Assembly (NCBI RefSeq): GCF_003261235.1 | Contig: NZ_CP030085.1 | Location: 1 to 64,000 of the forward strand | Origin: Polynucleobacter paneuropaeus | GTDB lineage: Bacteria; Pseudomonadota; Gammaproteobacteria; Burkholderiales; Burkholderiaceae | Direction: 5' to 3' | Length of the DNA: 64,000 nucleotides | In this document: one piece after another, positions 1-7,717 of the stretch | Position numbering within the stretch: position 1 is the first letter of the stretch | How the letters are laid out: each line of letters begins with the position of its first letter | The notes under the pieces: generated by a model | The model's input: only the letters and a program-made list of their open reading frames with translations | The model's database searches: none | Told to the model about the DNA's origin: nothing | Translations under genes and position numbers: made by a program

Positions 1-60
1 TTTATTCACAAGTTATCCACAGGATTTCCACGGTTTTCTTCCTTGTGGATAACTTTCGGA
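1..60. promoter_or_regulatory. DnaA-box cluster upstream of dnaA
   Basis: Three DnaA-box-like 9-mers are visible: TTATTCACA at 2-10 (+), the consensus TTATCCACA at 13-21 (+), and its reverse complement TGTGGATAA at 44-52 (-). They lie just before the chosen dnaA start at 88. In many bacteria such boxes mediate autorepression of dnaA or form part of the origin; which applies here is inference. The region further upstream lies outside the window. Confidence 0.75.
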
Positions 61-87
61 GATGGCTACAATGGATCCTCCAAAAAT

Positions 88-1512
88 ATGAGTAATTTAC
101 AAAACCCACCCGCACTAAATTTGCCAACCCCCTTGGGGTTTTGGGATAACGCCCTTGGTACATTGTCGCGCGAATTATCGCCCCAACAATTTAAGACTTG
201 GATCCAGCCACTACGTTTGCTAACGCATGATATAAGTGATAGCTCACTTACGATAGGAGCTCCAAATAGGTTTAAGCTAGATTGGATTAAAAAGACTTTT
301 TCTGATCGTTTTCAAGAGCTAGCGACACAATATTTTGGTCAAGCTACCACCCTGAATTTTGTTCTCGATGTAGAGGGCGGTGTTGCGGAAGCCACTCCAG
401 TGCGGGGTGGAAGAGAGCCAACATTGGGTGGTGGGGCCATGGTGTCCGAGGACAATCCGGTTCAGGTAGAGCAAGTTTTTGAGATTGAAGACCATTCAAA
501 ACTAAATCCCAGCCTCACTTTTGAAACCTTTGTAACCGGAAAAGCCAATCAACTGGCTCGGGCAGCGTCTATCCAGGTTGCCCACAATCCTGGTAGCTCT
601 TATAACCCCATGTTTTTGTATGGTGGGGTTGGTTTGGGCAAGACCCACCTCATTCATGCAATTGGCAACCACCTTTTAAAAGAGAAGCCAAACGCCAGGA
701 TTCGGTACATCCATGCAGAGCAATATGTTTCTGATGTGGTTAGGGCATACCAACAAAAAGCGTTTGACCGCTTTAAGCGCTACTACCACTCACTAGACCT
801 GCTCTTAATTGATGATATCCAATTCTTTAGCGGCAAGTCTCGGACGCAAGAGGAGTTTTTTTACGCCTTTGAAGCCCTATTGAGCAATAAGTCTCAGGTA
901 ATTATTACCAGTGATACCTACCCCAAGGAAATGGCCGGCATCGACGACCGACTGATATCTCGCTTTGATTCTGGTTTAACTGTGGCTATTGAGCCGCCCG
1001 AACTAGAAATGCGGGTGGCAATTTTGATGAAAAAGGCCGCGGAGGAGGGTATCCCGATGAGTGAGGATGTTGCCTTCTTTGTCGCAAAACACCTTCGCTC
1101 TAATGTGCGAGAGCTTGAGGGGGCCCTGCGCAAAATTTTGGCCTTTGTTCGCTTCCATGGTCGAGAAGTCACAATAGAGGTGGCGCGCACAGCGCTAAAG
1201 GACCTCCTGTCTATTCAGAACAGACAAATTTCTGTGGAGAACATTCAAAAGGCGGTGGCTGATTTTTACAGCATTAAGGTGGCCGACATGTACTCTAAAA
1301 AGCGCCCTGCCAACATTGCTCGTCCAAGGCAAATTGCAATGTTTATGGCCAAAGAATTAACTCAAAAAAGCCTCCCAGAAATTGGGGAGTTATTTGGCGG
1401 CCGAGACCACACTACAGTGCTACATGCGGTTCGGAAGGTTGCTGAGGAGCGGTCCCACGACAGCCAGTTAAATCACGAAATCCACGTAATCGAGCAGACC
1501 CTCAAGGCGTAA
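88..1512 (+). CDS. dnaA: Chromosomal replication initiator protein DnaA
   Basis: DnaA is the AAA+ ATPase that binds DnaA boxes and melts the origin. With the ATG at 88 the product is 474 aa. An N-terminal oligomerisation/DnaB-loading domain (about 1-90) is followed by a variable linker. The AAA+ core has Walker A GGVGLGKT (about 179-186) and Walker B LLIDDIQ (about 239-245). The C-terminal helix-turn-helix carries the DnaA signature DHTTVLHA (about 440-447). The frame stays open upstream to a TTG at 43, but that extension would translate a DnaA box and has no counterpart in the family, so I prefer 88 (MSNLQNP...). The Shine-Dalgarno is weak. The gene is followed by the oriC-like gap, dnaN and gyrB, the classic order at bacterial origins. 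Confidence 0.97.
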   Translation: MSNLQNPPALNLPTPLGFWDNALGTLSRELSPQQFKTWIQPLRLLTHDISDSSLTIGAPNRFKLDWIKKTFSDRFQELATQYFGQATTLNFVLDVEGGVAEATPVRGGREPTLGGGAMVSEDNPVQVEQVFEIEDHSKLNPSLTFETFVTGKANQLARAASIQVAHNPGSSYNPMFLYGGVGLGKTHLIHAIGNHLLKEKPNARIRYIHAEQYVSDVVRAYQQKAFDRFKRYYHSLDLLLIDDIQFFSGKSRTQEEFFYAFEALLSNKSQVIITSDTYPKEMAGIDDRLISRFDSGLTVAIEPPELEMRVAILMKKAAEEGIPMSEDVAFFVAKHLRSNVRELEGALRKILAFVRFHGREVTIEVARTALKDLLSIQNRQISVENIQKAVADFYSIKVADMYSKKRPANIARPRQIAMFMAKELTQKSLPEIGELFGGRDHTTVLHAVRKVAEERSHDSQLNHEIHVIEQTLKA

Positions 1513-1779
1513 GTTGGGCTTGTGGATAAGGCTGTGGATAGCTCAATGGATAGGTTTGGGGATAGTGGGTGGATAAATTGTGGAAAGGTCGCGCTTCGTG
1601 CAAAAATAGGGTATTAAGTAAAAGTTATCCAACTTTTATCCAGCGTTTATACAAAAGTTTTCCACAGGTTTTTTTGATAGTAATGTGTTGTTAGTAAAGT
1701 GTTTTTTGACTTATCCACCAAAAAGTAAGCCCTTATTACTATTACTACTTAGATATATACAAACAAGGATTTAAAAGCA
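1513..1779. other. oriC: Probable replication origin (oriC), dnaA-dnaN intergenic region
   Basis: This 267-bp non-coding gap holds several DnaA-box-like 9-mers: TGTGGATAA at 1521-1529 (-), TGTGGATAG at 1533-1541 (-), TTATCCAAC at 1625-1633, TTATCCAGC at 1636-1644, TTTTCCACA at 1658-1666 and TTATCCACC at 1711-1719 (all +). The stretch from about 1670 to 1775 is very AT-rich and could be the unwinding element. Position between dnaA and dnaN matches the origin of many bacteria. It also presumably carries the dnaN promoter and leader. That it is the functional origin is inference, because boxes also occur upstream of dnaA and upstream of priA. Confidence 0.75.
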
Positions 1780-2895
1780 ATGCAACTCGTTAACACTTCT
1801 CGCGATAGTTTATTAAAACCCCTACAGGTGGTTAGTGGAATTGTTGAACGTAGACACACCTTACCAATTTTAGCCAATCTACTTTTTAGAAAAAGTGGTG
1901 AGAAGGTTTCCTTTGTTTCAACCGATATAGAAATTCAAATTACAACTAATGCTAACTTCGGGGTTGGTTCCGAGGATGTCACAACAACGGTTGCGGCACG
2001 TAAGCTGTTAGACATTCTTCGTGCGCTACCCGAGGGGCCCGTTGCACTTAATCTAAAAGACAACAAGATGGTTGTGCAGAGTGGCAAAAGCCGTTTTTCT
2101 CTACAAACCCTTTCCGCCACAGAATTTCCAGTTATGCAAAGCGTTGGTGAGGTTACGGCGAGCTGGAAAATGCCTCAAAAAAGTTTTCGTCAACTGATTA
2201 GCCAGGTGCATTTTGCTATGGCTCAACAAGACATTCGCTACTATCTCAACGGCATGTTGTTGGTTGTTGAAGGCAAACAGGTTATTGCCGTAGCAACAGA
2301 TGGACACCGTTTGGCTTACTCACAAATTGAACTAAGTGAAGCACCATCAGGCTCTGGCCAAAAACAAGAGGTCATTATTCCTCGTAAAACCATCTTGGAA
2401 TGTCAGCACCTTTTAGAGGAATCCGACGAACCCCTCGAAATGAGCTTGACATCCAATCAGGTCAAATTTAGTTTCGGTGACATCGAGCTTATTTCCAAAC
2501 TGGTTGAAGGCAAATTCCCAGATTTCCAGCGCGTCATTCCAAAGGGGCAAAAAAATTCACTCGTAGTTGGTCGCGAAGTGTTGCAAGCCGCACTTCAACG
2601 TGCCGCCATTTTGACCACCGACAAATTTAAAGGCGTTCGCTTTTCTTTATCACCCAACCGCATCACCATTCAATCTACTAATGCAGAGCAAGAAGAGGCT
2701 CAAGAAGAAATTGAGACCGAGTATGCCGGCGATGCAGTGGAGATCGGCTTTAACGTGAGTTATTTGTTGGATGTTTTATCTAACCTCAAAAACGAAAAAG
2801 TTCAAATCAGCTTAGGAGACGCAAACAGCAGCGCTGTAATTACATTGCCAGGCTCCGAGAACTTTAAGTATGTTGTGATGCCAATGCGTATTTAA
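1780..2895 (+). CDS. dnaN: DNA polymerase III subunit beta (sliding clamp)
   Basis: The beta clamp is a ring-shaped dimer that tethers DNA polymerase III and other repair and replication proteins to DNA. The product is 371 aa, the usual family length (E. coli about 366), and consists of three repeated clamp domains. It starts with MQLVNTSRDSLLKPLQ and ends with the family-typical YVVMPMRI, whose C-terminal segment contributes to the protein-binding pocket. An AAGGA Shine-Dalgarno at 1765-1769 supports the ATG at 1780. It follows the oriC-like gap and precedes gyrB by 11 bp, suggesting co-transcription. Confidence 0.98.
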   Translation: MQLVNTSRDSLLKPLQVVSGIVERRHTLPILANLLFRKSGEKVSFVSTDIEIQITTNANFGVGSEDVTTTVAARKLLDILRALPEGPVALNLKDNKMVVQSGKSRFSLQTLSATEFPVMQSVGEVTASWKMPQKSFRQLISQVHFAMAQQDIRYYLNGMLLVVEGKQVIAVATDGHRLAYSQIELSEAPSGSGQKQEVIIPRKTILECQHLLEESDEPLEMSLTSNQVKFSFGDIELISKLVEGKFPDFQRVIPKGQKNSLVVGREVLQAALQRAAILTTDKFKGVRFSLSPNRITIQSTNAEQEEAQEEIETEYAGDAVEIGFNVSYLLDVLSNLKNEKVQISLGDANSSAVITLPGSENFKYVVMPMRI

Positions 2896-2906
2896 TTTAG
2901 AAGAAA

Positions 2907-5405
2907 ATGACTGAAGAAAAAAAAGTAGTAGAACAGTACGGCGCATCATCGATTCAAATCTTAGAAGGTCTCGAGGCGGTTCGTAAACGTCCCGGCATGT
3001 ACATCGGGGATACCTCTGATGGAACCGGCCTTCATCACCTGGTTTTTGAGGTCCTTGATAACTCCATTGATGAGGCCTTAGCTGGTTATTGCTCAGAAAT
3101 TACTGTCGTTATTCAGACAGACAACTCTATATCGATTGTGGATAACGGTAGGGGCGTTCCAACCGGCATTAAATACGACGACAAGCATGAGCCCAAGCGC
3201 AGCGCTGCAGAAATTGTGATGACCGAGCTGCACGCAGGCGGTAAGTTTGATCAAAATAGCTACAAAGTGTCTGGTGGGCTTCATGGTGTGGGGGTTAGTT
3301 GCGTTAACGCATTGTCTAAATGGCTAAAACTCACCATTCGTCGCGACGGAAAAACCCACTACATGGAGTTTGAGCGCGGCGTTGTCAAGAACCGCAACAT
3401 TGAAGAGGAGAACGGCGTGGCCGTCTCCCCCATTTCGGTGACCGGCAATACGGAGCTCTCAGGAACTGAGGTTCACTTCTTAGCTGATGAAGAAATTTTT
3501 GGTCATGTCGAGTTCCACTATGAGATTTTGGTGAAAAGAATTCGGGAGCTCTCTTTTTTAAACAACGGCGTACATATTCGTTTAATTGATCAGCGCACAG
3601 GACAAGAAGAAGACTTTGCTTTCTCTGGCGGCGTCAAAGGTTTTGTTGAATACATTAACCAAAATAAGAGCGTTCTCCACCCCAATGTGTTTTATGCGGA
3701 AGGCGTTAGGCCCTCAGACCTGGGCGGGCAAATTACCGCTGAGGTGTCCATGCAGTGGAACGACAGCTTTAGCGAGCAGGTGCTCTGCTTTACAAACAAC
3801 ATTCCACAGCGCGATGGCGGTACTCACTTAACTGGGCTGCGCGCAGCGATGACGCGCGTCATCAATAAGTACATTGATGAAAACGAGATCGCCAAAAAAG
3901 CTAAGGTTGAAATCTCTGGCGACGACATGCGCGAAGGCTTGGCCTGTGTTCTATCCGTCAAGGTGCCCGAACCCAAATTTTCAAGCCAAACCAAAGATAA
4001 GCTGGTTTCAAGCGAGGTTCGTGGACCTGTAGAAGAAATTGTTGCTGAGGCCTTAAGCGCTTTCCTTCAAGAGCGACCGGCGGATGCAAAAATTGTCTGC
4101 GGCAAAATTGTTGATGCTGCTCGTGCTAGAGAGGCTGCACGTAAGGCTCGAGATATGACTCGTCGCAAGGGGGCCCTAGATGGCTTGGGTTTGCCAGGCA
4201 AGCTTGCTGACTGCCAAGAAAAAGACCCAGCCAAATCCGAACTGTTTATTGTCGAGGGAGACTCTGCGGGAGGCTCTGCAAAGCAGGGGCGCGATAGACG
4301 CTTCCAAGCGATTCTTCCATTAAAAGGAAAAATCCTCAACGTAGAAAAAGCGCGCTTTGACAAAATGTTGGCCAGCCAAGAGGTGGTTACCTTAATTACA
4401 GTTCTAGGCACGGGCATTGGTGTTGAGGAATATAAGGCGGATAAGCTGCGCTATCACCGCATCATCATCATGACCGACGCGGACGTAGACGGTAGTCACA
4501 TTCGTACACTATTACTCACCTTCTTTTATCGGCAGATGCCAGAGCTAATTGAGCGCGGCCATATTTATATTGCACAACCACCACTATATAAGGTGAAGTT
4601 TGGTAAACAAGAGCAATATATAAAAGACGATGTTGAGCTCAATCAACTGCTCTTAAAGATTGCATTAGAAGGCGCATCCATACAAACGCCTACTGGAGAG
4701 TTGGTTGAAGGCGCGGCATTAGCCGAGTTGTCAAAGCATTATCAAGTGATTCAATCGATTGTTGATCGCCTTTCTCGCACCATCGATGAAGATGCGATTC
4801 GTGCGGTTGCTGCAGGTGTGCAATTAAATCTAGATACAGAAAAGGCCGCCCAAGAATCAGCGGAGCGTTTACGTACTGCTTTAGCGGACCCAAATAATCC
4901 ACTTGCCCTGCCACCAGAAATTATTGTGCAAAAAGAAGATCGCACAGAACGCTTCCGTTTGTTGCTTTCAAGAAGAGTGCACGGGAACCTTAAGTTGTCA
5001 GCAATCAACTCGGACTTTGTTCATGGCGACGATTACCAGAGTTTGGCCAATGCTGCCGCGGTTCTCAGTGGTAAGGTATTGCCTGGCACGAAAGTGCGCC
5101 GCGGTGACCCAGATAAAAACCAAAAAGAACACACGGTTGACAACTTCCGCGCTGCATTCTCTTGGTTGCTTTCAGAGGCTGAGCGTGTTCTTAGCCGTCA
5201 ACGTTATAAAGGCTTGGGCGAGATGAACCCGTCCCAGTTGTGGGAAACCACCATGGATGCAGGCTCACGCACACTCTTACAAGTAAAGATAGAGGATGCT
5301 ATTGCGGCCGACCAAGTTTTCACCACACTAATGGGCGATGAAGTGGAGCCGCGTAGAGCATTTATTGAAAAGAATGCACTGATTGCCCGTAACTTAGACG
5401 TTTAA
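2907..5405 (+). CDS. gyrB: DNA gyrase subunit B
   Basis: GyrB is the ATPase subunit of the type II topoisomerase that introduces negative supercoils. The product is 832 aa. The GHKL ATPase domain has the N-terminal motif VRKRPGMYIGD, the ATP-binding Asn-Asp region VLDNSIDEALAG, and GGLHGVGVSCVNAL. The transducer domain follows. The TOPRIM domain shows VEGDSAGGSAKQGRDR and the metal-binding IIIMTDADVDGSHIRTLL. The C-terminal tail includes RYKGLGEMNPSQLWETTMD. The 832-aa length against about 804 in E. coli reflects an insert in the TOPRIM/C-terminal part that is seen in many proteobacteria. It sits in the standard dnaA-dnaN-gyrB order. Confidence 0.98.
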   Translation: MTEEKKVVEQYGASSIQILEGLEAVRKRPGMYIGDTSDGTGLHHLVFEVLDNSIDEALAGYCSEITVVIQTDNSISIVDNGRGVPTGIKYDDKHEPKRSAAEIVMTELHAGGKFDQNSYKVSGGLHGVGVSCVNALSKWLKLTIRRDGKTHYMEFERGVVKNRNIEEENGVAVSPISVTGNTELSGTEVHFLADEEIFGHVEFHYEILVKRIRELSFLNNGVHIRLIDQRTGQEEDFAFSGGVKGFVEYINQNKSVLHPNVFYAEGVRPSDLGGQITAEVSMQWNDSFSEQVLCFTNNIPQRDGGTHLTGLRAAMTRVINKYIDENEIAKKAKVEISGDDMREGLACVLSVKVPEPKFSSQTKDKLVSSEVRGPVEEIVAEALSAFLQERPADAKIVCGKIVDAARAREAARKARDMTRRKGALDGLGLPGKLADCQEKDPAKSELFIVEGDSAGGSAKQGRDRRFQAILPLKGKILNVEKARFDKMLASQEVVTLITVLGTGIGVEEYKADKLRYHRIIIMTDADVDGSHIRTLLLTFFYRQMPELIERGHIYIAQPPLYKVKFGKQEQYIKDDVELNQLLLKIALEGASIQTPTGELVEGAALAELSKHYQVIQSIVDRLSRTIDEDAIRAVAAGVQLNLDTEKAAQESAERLRTALADPNNPLALPPEIIVQKEDRTERFRLLLSRRVHGNLKLSAINSDFVHGDDYQSLANAAAVLSGKVLPGTKVRRGDPDKNQKEHTVDNFRAAFSWLLSEAERVLSRQRYKGLGEMNPSQLWETTMDAGSRTLLQVKIEDAIAADQVFTTLMGDEVEPRRAFIEKNALIARNLDV

Positions 5406-5406
5406 T

Positions 5407-5901
5407 ATGAAAAAGAAAAAATTAGCACCTCCCAAGGTGGACAGGTCTCGCATTGCAGTAAAGACTTCACCCATTCATGGCAAAGGCGTCTTTGTTGTTA
5501 AGCCAATAAAAAAAGGTGCAGTCATTATTGAATACAAGGGCGAACGCATTAGTTGGAAAAAAGCAGAAAAGCGTCACCCTCATGACCCCAAAGATCCAAA
5601 TCACACCTTCTATTTCTCACTAGAGGATGGTCGTGTGATTGATGCCAAATATGGTGGGAACGCTGCCCGCTGGATCAATCACTCATGCAAGCCTTGTTGT
5701 GAAACTCAGGAAGAGTCCTATGATGGCAAACCTCGCGTGTTTGTTTATGCCTTACGCAACCTAAGGCCCGGCGAAGAGCTTTTTTATGATTACTCTCTAG
5801 GTGTCGAGGGTCGCGTTACTAAAAAAATGAAAAAGGATTATGAGTGCCGCTGCGGCGCTAAAAAATGCCGCGGCACCATGTTGGCCATCAAAGAGAAATA
5901 A
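5407..5901 (+). CDS. SET-domain protein-lysine N-methyltransferase
   Basis: This is a 164-aa protein that is almost entirely a SET domain, predicted to transfer methyl groups from S-adenosylmethionine to lysine side chains. Visible hallmarks are HGKGVF (about 24-29), the SAM/active-site motif NHSC (91-94), GEELFYDYS (122-130), and a post-SET zinc cluster CxCxxxxC (C147, C149, C154) that with C94 can bind zinc. The N-terminus is very lysine-rich (MKKKK). It begins 1 bp after the gyrB stop and is therefore probably translationally coupled to it. Similar proteins are known from Burkholderiales as I recall them. The substrate is unknown; a nucleoid, ribosomal or gyrase-linked target is only a guess. 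Confidence 0.88.
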   Translation: MKKKKLAPPKVDRSRIAVKTSPIHGKGVFVVKPIKKGAVIIEYKGERISWKKAEKRHPHDPKDPNHTFYFSLEDGRVIDAKYGGNAARWINHSCKPCCETQEESYDGKPRVFVYALRNLRPGEELFYDYSLGVEGRVTKKMKKDYECRCGAKKCRGTMLAIKEK

Positions 5902-5913
5902 ACCACTCATTAA

Positions 5914-6138
5914 ATGTTGTTTATTACCATTCAAGAGTTGGAGGCGGCGATTAATTATTGGCGCAGTCAATCACCCGCAGTTGGAGAAGAGCTGGCTCTT
6001 TGCCTCGAGGCAACAGCACTAGCAAAACCCTATGCCTTAATGATTGTGCAGAGCTCTCAAAGAATGCCAATAGATGTTTTGGATGAAAGTGCACGCTTAG
6101 CCTTGCAAGGCTATTTCAAGACCAAACAAAATCCATAA
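5914..6138 (+). CDS. DUF3717-like small protein
   Basis: This 74-aa protein lies 12 bp after the SET-domain gene in the same direction. It begins MLFITIQELEAAINYWR and contains the conserved-looking block ALAKPYALMIV, which I recognise as resembling the DUF3717 family common in Burkholderiales. No function is established for that family and no catalytic motif, signal peptide or membrane segment is visible. The assignment rests on remembered similarity. It is probably the last gene of the gyrB transcript, since a 98-bp gap follows. Confidence 0.75.
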   Translation: MLFITIQELEAAINYWRSQSPAVGEELALCLEATALAKPYALMIVQSSQRMPIDVLDESARLALQGYFKTKQNP

Positions 6139-6236
6139 GATGCTCCGGGATTTAGTTTAGGGTTATTGCTATATAAACAGCAATGATCTTGCGTTATTCT
6201 CAAACTCTTGCCTAGAGACAGGGCAGAGGATTTATT

Positions 6237-6995
6237 TTGCAAGACACCATACTAAAAACGATTGGGCTGGGAAAGTCATTTAAGGGCTTTGCTGCGGTTA
6301 GCGATGTCAACTTAGAGGTTGCTCGCGGTAGCATTCATGCCTTGATCGGGCCCAATGGCGCAGGTAAAACAACCTGCTTTAATTTACTTACTAAATTTTT
6401 AGAGCCTACATCTGGGCAAATCCTATTTAATGGATTGGATATTACCAAGGAGCGGCCGGCCCAGATTGCTCGACGGGGCGTGATCCGCTCATTCCAAATT
6501 TCGGCGGTTTTCCCCCATTTAACCGTCCTAGAGAATGTACGTGTTGCACTGCAACAAAGCTTGGGCACGGAGTTTTATTTTTGGAAACCCCAAAATTCTT
6601 TACTAACGCTAGATGATCGCGCCCGAGAGCTCTTGGATGAGGTTGGCCTTTCTCATTTTGCCGGCGATGAGGCTATTAACCTGGCTTATGGACAAAAAAG
6701 GGCGCTTGAAATTGCTACCACTTTGGCAATGGATCCAGTGTTAATGCTGCTTGATGAGCCCACTCAGGGAATGGGTCACGAAGATGTTGAGCGCGTTACG
6801 GAATTAATTGATCGGGTTGCTAAAGGCAGAACGGTTTTAATGGTTGAGCACAATATGAAGGTGGTGTCTTCCATTGCCCACCGGATCACCGTCTTGCAGC
6901 GCGGCTCGGTTTTGGCGGAGGGCTCCTATCACGAAGTCTCTAGTAATCCCTTGGTAGTTGAGGCTTACATGGGTAGTCACGGAGAGTCTTTGTGA
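6237..6995 (+). CDS. livG: ABC transporter ATP-binding protein, LivG type
   Basis: This 252-aa ATPase belongs to a branched-chain-amino-acid-type (HAAT) uptake system. Walker A is GPNGAGKTT (38-46). The signature is the LivG-type LAYGQKRALEIA instead of LSGGQ, followed by Walker B LMLLDEPTQGM and the switch histidine in MVEHNM. The start is an uncommon TTG at 6237, supported by an AGAGGA Shine-Dalgarno at 6225-6230 and agreement with the family N-terminus. Its stop overlaps the livF start (GTGA), so the two ATPases are translationally coupled. A 98-bp non-coding stretch lies upstream. The real substrate cannot be read from the sequence. Confidence 0.93.
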   Translation: MQDTILKTIGLGKSFKGFAAVSDVNLEVARGSIHALIGPNGAGKTTCFNLLTKFLEPTSGQILFNGLDITKERPAQIARRGVIRSFQISAVFPHLTVLENVRVALQQSLGTEFYFWKPQNSLLTLDDRARELLDEVGLSHFAGDEAINLAYGQKRALEIATTLAMDPVLMLLDEPTQGMGHEDVERVTELIDRVAKGRTVLMVEHNMKVVSSIAHRITVLQRGSVLAEGSYHEVSSNPLVVEAYMGSHGESL

Positions 6996-7696
6996 GCGGC
7001 CTAGCTTTAGAAATTCAAAACCTAGAGTCTTGGTATGGAGAGTCGCATATTTTGCACGGCGTAAATTTTGCCGTGAAAGAGGGTGAATTGGTTACGCTCC
7101 TTGGGAGAAATGGTGCTGGGCGAAGCACAATCTTAAAAACAATTTTAGGCCTCACAAGCAAGAGAGTGGGATCCGTTAAGGTGCTTGGTAATGAAACCAT
7201 TCACCTGCCAAGCTACCAAATTGCGCGATTGGGTGTGGGCTATTGCCCAGAGGAGAGAGGGATCTTTGCAAGTTTAAGTACAGAAGAGAACCTTTTGTTA
7301 TTGCCAGAAATTGCTCCAGGCGGAATGGGTTTAGATGACATTTATGCAATGTTTCCCAATCTCTATGAAAGGCGTCACAGCCCTGGCACTCGACTATCAG
7401 GGGGCGAGAAGCAAATGTTGGCCATGGCCCGCATTTTGAGAACAGGCGCAAAACTCTTGTTACTTGATGAGATTACAGAGGGTCTTGCGCCCGTCATCGT
7501 CCAAAAGCTAGGAGAGGTAGTAGCAGGCCTTAGGGATAGAGGGTTCACGATCGTATTGGTTGAACAAAATTTTCGATTTGCTGCACCCTTGGCGGATCGT
7601 CATTATGTAGTTGAGCACGGTAGGGTTGTTGAGGTGGTTAATCGTTCAGAGTTGGCGGATAAAGCCACCTTATTAAATGAGTATCTTGGTGTCTAG
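6992..7696 (+). CDS. livF: ABC transporter ATP-binding protein, LivF type
   Basis: The second 234-aa ATPase of the HAAT uptake system starts at GTG 6992 and overlaps the livG stop by 4 bp. The signature LSGGEKQMLAMAR and Walker B LLLLDEITEGLAP are intact, with the switch histidine position replaced by Gln-Asn in LVEQNFRFA, as is usual for LivF. The Walker A motif reads GRNGAGRST (38-46), with Arg44 where lysine is expected. That substitution recurs in LivF-like proteins of beta-proteobacteria as I recall, so it does not by itself imply an inactive protein, but it may make this the weaker ATP site. Confidence 0.93.
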   Translation: MSGLALEIQNLESWYGESHILHGVNFAVKEGELVTLLGRNGAGRSTILKTILGLTSKRVGSVKVLGNETIHLPSYQIARLGVGYCPEERGIFASLSTEENLLLLPEIAPGGMGLDDIYAMFPNLYERRHSPGTRLSGGEKQMLAMARILRTGAKLLLLDEITEGLAPVIVQKLGEVVAGLRDRGFTIVLVEQNFRFAAPLADRHYVVEHGRVVEVVNRSELADKATLLNEYLGV

Positions 7697-7717
7697 TCTT
7701 TTCTAAAGGAGATAGAA

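Noticed and set aside
43..87. N-terminal extension of DnaA from TTG 43
   Set aside because: It would translate through a DnaA box, and the extra residues have no counterpart in the DnaA family.
6165..6184. ATTGCT/AGCAAT inverted repeat upstream of livG
   Set aside because: Only six base pairs with an AT-rich loop and no T-tract; too weak to call a terminator or operator.
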